Shown here one piece after another: positions 1-4,591 of a stretch of DNA of 6,407 bases. Where the stretch lies: contig NZ_LGDW01000133.1 in the NCBI RefSeq assembly GCF_001280005.1, positions 1 to 6,407 on the forward strand, written 5' to 3'. The notes beneath the pieces were generated by a model. It did not search any database and was not told the DNA's origin. It saw nothing but the letters and a program-made list of their open reading frames with translations. The stretch comes from Streptomyces sp. NRRL WC-3618 (GTDB taxonomy: Bacteria > Actinomycetota > Actinomycetes > Streptomycetales > Streptomycetaceae). The first letter of the stretch is position 1. Each line of letters opens with the position of its first letter. The position numbers were made by a program, and so were the translations under genes.

Positions 1-5
1 ATCAT
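1..5 (-). CDS. Start of a divergent gene running off the left edge (partial)
   Basis: Only the start codon and two further bases are in the window. Reading the minus strand, an ATG occupies positions 5-3. It is preceded by AGGGAGA at 19-13, a strong Shine-Dalgarno match, with a 7-nt spacer. A TAGCGT -10-like hexamer lies further upstream on the same strand (71-66). No other start in the first 200 bases has comparable translation signals. The product cannot be known from this window. Because the gene is divergent from a membrane protein and the shared intergenic region carries palindromic sites, a transcriptional regulator is one possibility, but that is a guess. Confidence 0.45.
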
Positions 6-12
6 TCGCGTC

Positions 13-19
13 TCTCCCT
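13..19 (-). promoter_or_regulatory. Shine-Dalgarno for the leftward gene
   Basis: On the minus strand this reads AGGGAGA, complementary to the 3' end of 16S rRNA, and sits 7 nt from the ATG at 5-3. It is the main evidence that a divergent gene begins at the left edge. Confidence 0.5.
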
Positions 20-65
20 GTCGGACACCGGCGCCCGTCCGTGGCCCCCGAACGCCTCACCGACC

Positions 66-71
66 ACGCTA
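66..71 (-). promoter_or_regulatory. Candidate -10 element (TAGCGT) for the leftward gene
   Basis: The minus strand reads TAGCGT here, close to the actinobacterial housekeeping -10 pattern TAGRRT/TANNNT. No convincing TTGAC-like -35 is present 17-19 nt upstream. The nearer TACCGCGG site (98-105) lies about 27 bp upstream, where a bound protein could affect polymerase. This is inferred from sequence only. Confidence 0.3.
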
Positions 72-97
72 AGACCCGAAACGCCCCGATTCGGTAA

Positions 98-139
98 TAC
101 CGCGGACTGATCCGGGCCCGGCGGGTCGTACCGCGGTAC
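98..139. promoter_or_regulatory. Paired TACCGCGG sites, candidate operator region
   Basis: TACCGCGG occurs at 98-105 and again at 129-136, a 31-bp offset or about three helical turns. The second copy is the core of a perfect 12-bp palindrome, GTACCGCGGTAC (128-139). After one mismatched position on each side the symmetry resumes (125-126 with 141-142). Two similar sites on the same DNA face between divergent starts are what a dimeric repressor, such as a TetR-type protein, would need. The binding protein is unknown and the repeat could be chance in GC-rich DNA. Confidence 0.35.
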
Positions 140-156
140 TACGTCACACCGCTGCC

Positions 157-189
157 GTGCGCCCGCTGTTCAGGTCGCGTTCAGGCTCG
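157..189 (+). promoter_or_regulatory. 11-bp tandem repeat of OmpR/PhoP-box type
   Basis: GTTCAGG occurs at 168-174 and 179-185, exactly 11 bp apart, with a weaker unit GTGCGCC at 157-163 in the same register. Direct repeat units of 11 nt starting GTTCA are the known format of Streptomyces PhoP boxes (GTTCACC-type units) and of related OmpR-family response-regulator sites. Here the last two bases of the unit are GG instead of CC, so the match is partial (5 of 7). The repeat ends about 20 bp before the membrane-protein start at 209, so binding there would more probably repress than activate that gene. Confidence 0.35.
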
Positions 190-208
190 AAATGTCATCG
201 TGCGGATC

Positions 209-991
209 ATGACCGCAGAGCATGTCCTCGATGACCGGCCCCCCGCCCCCGTACGCCGGATGGCGAACAAGGTGCCGGAGGTGACCGTCTACTTCTGGAT
301 CATCAAGGTGCTGACCACCGGCATGGGCGAGACGGCGTCGGACCTCCTGGCACGGACGCTCGGCCCGGTACCGGCGGTAGCACTCGGCGGCCTCGCCCTG
401 GCGGCCTCCCTGACCGTCCAGTTCACTCGCCGTCGGTACGTCGCCTGGGCCTACTGGACGGCCGTCGTCATGGTCAGCGTGTTCGGCACCATGGCAGCCG
501 ACGTCCTGCACGTCGGCCTCGGCGTGCCGTACGCCGTATCGACGCCGGCCTTCCTCGCCGTACTGGCCGCAGTCTTCGTCCTCTGGTACGCGAGCGAGCG
601 GACCCTGTCCATCCACAGCATCCGCACCCGCCGCCGCGAGACGTTCTACTGGGCGGCCGTCCTCGCCACCTTCGCCCTCGGCACCGCTGCCGGCGACCTC
701 ACGGCCACCGTCGGCTTCGGCTACCTGGGCTCGGTCGTCCTCTTCGCCGCCGCCATCTGCCTGCCCGCCCTGGCCCACCGCTTCGGCTCCCTGAACGCGG
801 TGACCGCGTTCTGGACCGCGTACGTCATCACCCGCCCCCTCGGCGCCTCCCTCGCCGACTGGATGGCACTCGCCCACACCCGCGGCGGCCTGGGCCTCGG
901 CCTGGCACCGGTCACACTCGCGTGGACGGCCGCGATCATCGCCGGCTCATTCTCGACATCCACGTGGAAGTCCGAACCGAGTTCGGGCTGA
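209..991 (+). CDS. DUF347/COG4705-family multi-pass membrane protein, altered C-terminus
   Basis: The 260-residue hydrophobic protein has about eight predicted membrane segments and no known enzymatic motif. It contains a fourfold internal repeat, W-x9-G-x4-D, with the Trp at residues 30, 83, 148 and 202. Together with the opening motif KVPEVTVYFWIIK this identifies the DUF347 repeat family (COG4705, uncharacterised membrane-anchored protein). The in-frame acidic residue at the end of each repeat hints at a role in the membrane, such as cation handling, but that is inference. In-frame starts are GTG 200, ATG 209 and ATG 260, and none has a good Shine-Dalgarno. I chose 209; 260 (MANKVPE) matches where I remember many relatives beginning. 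The last ~15 residues (from about SFSTSTW) are hydrophilic and read acetyltransferase DNA in another frame. The native final helix therefore appears to be cut short by a deletion (see 922-1454). Confidence 0.8.
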   Translation: MTAEHVLDDRPPAPVRRMANKVPEVTVYFWIIKVLTTGMGETASDLLARTLGPVPAVALGGLALAASLTVQFTRRRYVAWAYWTAVVMVSVFGTMAADVLHVGLGVPYAVSTPAFLAVLAAVFVLWYASERTLSIHSIRTRRRETFYWAAVLATFALGTAAGDLTATVGFGYLGSVVLFAAAICLPALAHRFGSLNAVTAFWTAYVITRPLGASLADWMALAHTRGGLGLGLAPVTLAWTAAIIAGSFSTSTWKSEPSSG

Positions 992-1454
992 TGGACAACC
1001 CCTTCAACTCCGTGGAACGGTTCGACGAGCGCCTGGCCGGCTACGCCTCCCGGGACGGCTGGGAAGTCGTCATCGCCTACCAGGCCGATGAGCCCGCCGG
1101 CTACATCTTCGGCTCGCCACTCATGCGCGGATCCCTGTGGTGGTCCTCCATGCGACAGCCCCAGCCGGATGAATTCACCCAGGAAACGGGAAGCCGGACT
1201 TTCGCCGTCCAAGAGGTCCTGGTCCGCGAGGCGTTCCGCAGCACCGCGGGCGCAGGAACCTCCCGGCGTTGCACGAGACGCTCCTCGCCGAGCGGGATGA
1301 GGAGCGCGCCACGCTCCTGGTCGATCCCACCCGCTCCGAGGGACGACTGAAGGCGGTATACGAGTCCTGGGGATACCGGGACATCGGCGATCAGCAGCCG
1401 TTCGACGACTCCCCCGTCTTCGCCACGATGCTGCGCGACCCGCTGCGCCATTAG
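922..1454 (+). pseudogene. GNAT-family N-acetyltransferase remnant, 5'-truncated and frameshifted
   Basis: Frame +1 from GTG 922 gives recognisable acetyltransferase sequence from about 946 (LILDIHVEVRTEFGLMDN). It continues through the core strands (EVVIAYQADEPAGYIFGSPL, then FAVQEVLVREAFR). At about 1245-1260 the acetyl-CoA loop breaks up. The conserved continuation (LHETLLAERDEERATLLVDP, then LKAVYESWGYRDIGDQQPF) is found in frame 0 up to the TAG at 1452-1454. Adding one base near 1246 would restore an R-S-T-G-G-R-R loop resembling the GNAT R-x-x-G-x-G/A motif. The first β-strand normally ahead of LILDIH is missing: those bases belong to the DUF347 gene. Family members acetylate small amines or protein N-termini, and the substrate here is unknown. 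The frameshift could be a sequencing error, but the missing N-terminus would still argue against a working enzyme. No Shine-Dalgarno precedes 922. Confidence 0.75.
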
Positions 1455-1466
1455 CCACGTACGAAC

Positions 1467-1497
1467 TTGACCTTGCCCCTGGGGCAGGGTCGAGCGT
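1467..1497 (+). promoter_or_regulatory. MerR-type promoter with operator in a 19-bp spacer
   Basis: The -35 hexamer TTGACC (1467-1472) and a -10-like GAGCGT (1492-1497) are 19 bp apart. This long spacing is the hallmark of promoters that MerR-family proteins untwist. Between and overlapping them is a near-perfect inverted repeat with 10-bp arms, 1470-1479 and 1481-1490, around T1480; 9 of 10 positions pair. The element lies 45 bp upstream of the MerR start at 1542 and on the same strand, so it most probably drives the regulator's own gene. It begins only 13 bp after the GNAT stop. Confidence 0.8.
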
Positions 1498-1528
1498 CCG
1501 TGTCGTCGGGCCGACCGTGCCCGGTGAC

Positions 1529-1533
1529 GGAGG
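1529..1533 (+). promoter_or_regulatory. Ribosome binding site fixing the MerR start
   Basis: GGAGG with an 8-nt spacer precedes GTG 1542. This selects 1542 over the longer in-frame TTG at 1467. The 1467 TTG is itself the -35 hexamer of the promoter and so cannot be the start. Confidence 0.75.
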
Positions 1534-1541
1534 ATGGCGGC

Positions 1542-2429
1542 GTGGACGACTACGGGGACGACGGCGAGCTGCTCACCATCGGGGCGTTCGGCGCGCGGGC
1601 CCGGCTTTCGGCCAAGGCTCTGCGGCTGTACGACCGGCTCGGGCTGCTCGCCCCCGCGTACGTCGACGAGACGAGCGGCTACCGCTACTACCGGCCGGCG
1701 CAGGCCGAACGCGCCCGGCTGGTGGCCCTGTTGCGGCAACTGGACATGCCGCTCGCCCTGATCGGCGAGCTGGTGACCCAGGCCGAGCGGGACGGGGCGG
1801 GCGCCGCCGAGCGGCTCGCCGCCTACTGGGCGGACGTCGAGGCGCGGCTCGCCGGTCAGCGCGCACTCGCCGGCTATCTCCGTGGACGACTGTCGGGGAG
1901 GAGCTCCGAGATGGACGAGCTGTACGGAACATTCGTGGTCGAGACCGTGGACGTACCCGAGCGGGTGGTGCTGACGGAGAAGCGGCACACCCTCGCGGAC
2001 GAGCTGCCCGCGTGGATCGGGGCGTCGCTGGGGCGCCTGGAGGCCGGGGCCCGGGAGTGCGGGGGTGTGAGCGCGGCGCCGTTCGTCGTCTACCACTCCG
2101 AGGTGTCCATGGAGAGCGACGGTCCGGCCGAGTCGTGCGTTCCGGTCGCCGACGAGGCCGCCGCGCGGGCCTGGGCGGCGGCGCACGGGCGGTCCTGGGC
2201 GACGGCGGTACGGGTGGAGCCGGCCCGGCGGCTCGCGTACACGCGGATCACCAAGGCGCAGGTGGCCCACCCGCAGATCGTCGCCGCCTTCGAGGCGGTG
2301 GAGCGGTGGATGGCCGGGCGCGGAATCGCACCGGCGGGGCCGTGCCGCGAGGTGTACTTCGTGGACTGGGACGCGGCGGGACCGGACGACGCGGTGTGCG
2401 ACATCGCGTTCCCCGTGAACGTGCCCTGA
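1542..2429 (+). CDS. MerR-family transcriptional regulator with GyrI-like effector-binding domain
   Basis: The protein has 295 residues from GTG 1542. Residues 11-78 form a MerR winged helix: LTIGAFGARARLSAKALRLY, then the wing with DRLGLL and the SGYRYY motif, then a second helical pair. Residues ~82-118 form the dimerisation helix. From ~130 to the end is a GyrI-like/BmrR-type ligand domain, including a buried-type Glu in REVYFVDW near residue 270, which corresponds in kind to the drug-contacting acid of BmrR. Relatives bind cationic or lipophilic compounds and activate efflux genes by distorting a long-spacer promoter. The only such promoter in the window is its own (1467-1497), so autoregulation is likely. 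There is no Cys cluster typical of metal- or SoxR-type members. No efflux gene adjoins it, and the downstream membrane protein has its own promoter and a hairpin in between, so the regulon is unknown. Confidence 0.88.
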   Translation: MDDYGDDGELLTIGAFGARARLSAKALRLYDRLGLLAPAYVDETSGYRYYRPAQAERARLVALLRQLDMPLALIGELVTQAERDGAGAAERLAAYWADVEARLAGQRALAGYLRGRLSGRSSEMDELYGTFVVETVDVPERVVLTEKRHTLADELPAWIGASLGRLEAGARECGGVSAAPFVVYHSEVSMESDGPAESCVPVADEAAARAWAAAHGRSWATAVRVEPARRLAYTRITKAQVAHPQIVAAFEAVERWMAGRGIAPAGPCREVYFVDWDAAGPDDAVCDIAFPVNVP

Positions 2430-2454
2430 AGCATGCCCTGACAGGTGTCTGGAA

Positions 2455-2484
2455 GGACGCGGCCGGAATTATCCGGTCGCGTCC
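2455..2484 (+). terminator. Hairpin after the MerR gene
   Basis: A 12-bp stem (2455-2466 with 2473-2484) closes a 6-nt AATTAT loop. The only non-Watson-Crick pair is a G·U in RNA. It starts 25 bp after the MerR stop and has no U-tract, as is common for Streptomyces terminators. It probably separates the regulator's transcript from the next gene. Confidence 0.65.
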
Positions 2485-2532
2485 GCCCGGGAACCGTTCG
2501 AAGCTGGTAAGGCTCTTTCCCGTCATGCCCCG

Positions 2533-2548
2533 GTCACCACCCGGTCAC
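2533..2548 (+). promoter_or_regulatory. GTCAC-N6-GTCAC tandem site (MtrA/AfsQ1/PhoP-type)
   Basis: Two exact GTCAC pentamers are separated by 6 bp. The wider unit CCCGGTCAC repeats with an 11-bp period (2529-2537 and 2540-2548). GTNAC-N6-GTNAC is the published consensus type for the Streptomyces OmpR-family regulators MtrA and AfsQ1, and GGTCACC also resembles PhoP-box units. The site ends 34 bp upstream of the TAGCGT -10 (2583-2588), a typical activator position next to a promoter without a good -35. Which regulator binds is not decidable from the sequence. MtrA would fit a cell-envelope target. Confidence 0.5.
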
Positions 2549-2582
2549 GTGGGGCCCTGCGAACCAACGGCCGGGGTGCCAT

Positions 2583-2588
2583 TAGCGT
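2583..2588 (+). promoter_or_regulatory. Candidate -10 (TAGCGT) of the large membrane-protein gene
   Basis: TAGCGT matches the actinobacterial -10 pattern. The region 17-19 bp upstream has no TTGAC-like -35, consistent with dependence on an activator at 2533-2548. Transcription would start near 2595, leaving a leader of about 74 nt before GTG 2669. The stretch 2597-2668 is open in the gene's frame, but only 13 of 24 codons end in G or C, far below the genes here, so I treat it as untranslated leader. Confidence 0.45.
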
Positions 2589-2668
2589 CTACCCCGTTGG
2601 ATACCTCCACAGGACAGACACGAACAGTCGTCCCCGCGCGCCCGAGCCGAACCGAAACGGAAGTTGCA

Positions 2669-4483
2669 GTGGCCTTTGCCGAGCTGACCCCACGCAGACC
2701 TGCCATGCGCGCCGACAAGCCCACGCAGGCACGTGAGGTGTGGCACGAGCGGCACCGGGTGGCCCTGACGGTGACCGCCTGCGCGGTGCCGCTGTACTTC
2801 GTGTGGTGGGCGGTGTTCGCGACCGGCGGCGGCGACCTCGCCGCACAGGTGGCGTGGGCCGAGTTCGCGAAGATGTACCCGGGCTCCGCGTACAACCTGT
2901 TCTGGTACGGCGGTCTGCACGCCGCCAACTACAGCCTGATGTCGCCGTACCTGATGGCAGCGATCGGCGTCGTCGCGACCACCATGCTGTCGGGGGTCGC
3001 GGCCACGGTGCTCGGCGCGGAACTCGTCGCGCGTACGGGCGTACGGAATCCACTGTGGCCGGCCATGGCGGTGGGCTTCTCGCTGTGGTGCCAGGTGATC
3101 TCGGGGCGCTCGACGTTCGTGCTGGGCACCGCCTTCGGGATGGCGGCCGTGCTGGCGGTGGTGAGCGGGCGCGGCGCGCGGCACCTCGCCGTGGCCGCCG
3201 TGTGCGCGACGCTGGCCACCACGGGCAGCCCCGTCGCTGGTCTGTTCGTCCTCGTCGTCGGCGCCGCGTACTTCCTGACCCGCGACTGGGGCAGGGCCGC
3301 GGCCCTGCTGGTTCCCCCGGTGGCGGTCGTGGGCGTAACGACGCTGCTGTTCCCCTTCGAGGGTGAGCAGCCCATGCCTTTCACCCGGATATGGCCGCCC
3401 GTCGTGCTGTGCGCGATCATCGTCCTGACGGCCCCGAGCGCCTGGCGCACCTTGCGGCTGGGCGCCGCGGTGTACGCGCTCGGCGTGGTCCTCTGCTACC
3501 TGATCCCGACGCCGATCGGTACGAACGTCGAGCGGCTCTCCGAGCTGGCGGCCCCGGCGACGCTGCTCGCCATCTTGATGTACCGCACCGAGCAGCGGCA
3601 GGGTACGGGAGCGCGGGGTGCCGGAGAGGGGGAGACGGGCGCGGCGGCGCGGGACGAGGAGGCTCCCCGGTCGCTCCTGCCCCGACCGTCCTGGATGCCC
3701 CCGCTGCCCCACCCCTGGTTCACGTCCCGGCGGCGCGTGGTGGCCCTCGGGCTCGCGATGGCCATCGCCGTGAGCTGGCTGTCCGGCAAGACGATCGCCG
3801 ACATCGTCACCAACACCACGGTGCCCGAGTGGGCCGTCAAGACGGACGGTGTCGTGGGCGAGCTGAAGCGGCTGGGCGCCGAGGAGACCCGCGTCGAGGT
3901 CGTGCCGGCCCGCGACCACCGCGAGGCCGCCATCCTCGCCCCGTACATCAACATGGCCCGCGGCTGGAACCGGCAGGCCGACGTCGAGCGGGGCCGGCTC
4001 TTCTACGAGGGCCACGGCGGCACCGCGGAGCCCGAGGGCGGCTTCTCCGCCTCTGCCTACAAGGCGTGGCTCTCCCAGTGGGCGGTCGGCTTCGTCGTCC
4101 TCGTCAACGGCGAACCGGACGGCCCAGCGAAGCTGGAACACGCCCTGGTGACCAGCGGGCCGAGCTATCTCCAGCCGGTCTGGGAGGACGCCAACTGGAA
4201 GATCTACCGGGTCAAGAACGCGACCCCGCTGGTCGACCGGCCCGCCACCGTGGTCAGCGCCGACGGCGCCAACCTCGTCGTCCGCATGCCGAAGGCCGGC
4301 GCGGTGACCGTACGGATCGCGTACTCGCCCTGGCTGTGGGCGGAGAACGGCTGCCTCACGGACGACGGCGAGTTCACCAGGCTGACCGTCGAGCAGCCCG
4401 GCGACGTCCGGATCAGCTCCGCGTACGGCGGTCCGTCCCGGGAGACGGCACTGCGGTGCGAGAAGGAGGACGACAAGCCGTAG
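2669..4483 (+). CDS. Polytopic membrane protein, probable GT-C-type glycosyltransferase
   Basis: The 604-residue protein starts at GTG 2669, with GGAAG 5 nt upstream; ATG 2705 is an alternative with better codon bias but no Shine-Dalgarno. TM1 spans ~31-50. An outer loop follows with Asp56 in GGGDLAAQ, then YNLFWYGGLHAANYSLMSPYL, and then roughly nine more helices to ~303, including GRSTFVLGTAFGMAAVLAV. An early acidic residue after TM1, a WYGG loop and many helices resemble GT-C glycosyltransferases, which use polyprenyl-phosphate sugars on the outer face of the membrane. The exact acceptor and donor are unknown. Residues ~304-356 are a charged, Gly/Glu-rich cytoplasmic linker, followed by one more helix (~357-373) and a ~230-residue extracytoplasmic domain ending in β-rich sequence. 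Databases may label such proteins MFS transporters, but I see no MFS signature. It is transcribed alone and converges on the carboxypeptidase gene. Confidence 0.7.
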   Translation: MAFAELTPRRPAMRADKPTQAREVWHERHRVALTVTACAVPLYFVWWAVFATGGGDLAAQVAWAEFAKMYPGSAYNLFWYGGLHAANYSLMSPYLMAAIGVVATTMLSGVAATVLGAELVARTGVRNPLWPAMAVGFSLWCQVISGRSTFVLGTAFGMAAVLAVVSGRGARHLAVAAVCATLATTGSPVAGLFVLVVGAAYFLTRDWGRAAALLVPPVAVVGVTTLLFPFEGEQPMPFTRIWPPVVLCAIIVLTAPSAWRTLRLGAAVYALGVVLCYLIPTPIGTNVERLSELAAPATLLAILMYRTEQRQGTGARGAGEGETGAAARDEEAPRSLLPRPSWMPPLPHPWFTSRRRVVALGLAMAIAVSWLSGKTIADIVTNTTVPEWAVKTDGVVGELKRLGAEETRVEVVPARDHREAAILAPYINMARGWNRQADVERGRLFYEGHGGTAEPEGGFSASAYKAWLSQWAVGFVVLVNGEPDGPAKLEHALVTSGPSYLQPVWEDANWKIYRVKNATPLVDRPATVVSADGANLVVRMPKAGAVTVRIAYSPWLWAENGCLTDDGEFTRLTVEQPGDVRISSAYGGPSRETALRCEKEDDKP

Positions 4484-4515
4484 CGCAGGCGTTGTTACTG
4501 CGTTACGGCTACGGC

Positions 4516-4566
4516 ACAGAGAAGCGCCCGTCCCGGTCGGTCCGACCGGGACGGGCGCTTCTCTGT
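4516..4566. terminator. Bidirectional terminator, perfect 25-bp inverted repeat
   Basis: Positions 4516-4540 and 4542-4566 are exact reverse complements around T4541; a real RNA loop would open the few innermost pairs. It begins 32 bp after the membrane-protein stop and ends 25 bp before the carboxypeptidase stop codon on the other strand. It can therefore end transcription from both convergent genes. The outer AGAGAAG/CTTCTCT segments give A-rich and U-rich flanks in each direction. Confidence 0.9.
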
Positions 4567-4591
4567 CAGTGGTGCCGTGTGCTCCGTACGG

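Noticed and set aside
1101..2270. Long minus-strand open frame (389 codons) opposite the MerR and GNAT genes
   Set aside because: The product is low-complexity Arg/Gly/Pro sequence with no family resemblance. The plus strand carries clear domains, so this is a shadow of high-GC coding.
1517..2668. Upstream extension of the large membrane-protein frame to give a 988-residue protein
   Set aside because: The added part is Arg/Gly-rich antiframe of the MerR gene and then crosses a hairpin and a promoter; no domain is visible before the leader of the membrane protein.
2597..2668. TTG 2597 as a leaderless start for the membrane protein, since it falls where transcription would begin
   Set aside because: Only 13 of 24 codons end in G/C, well below the gene proper, and TTG leaderless starts are rare; GTG 2669 has a GGAAG site. 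It cannot be fully excluded.
2582..4141. Long minus-strand open frame (519 codons) opposite the membrane protein
   Set aside because: It is His/Arg/Gly-rich with no recognisable domain, while the opposite strand encodes a coherent membrane protein.
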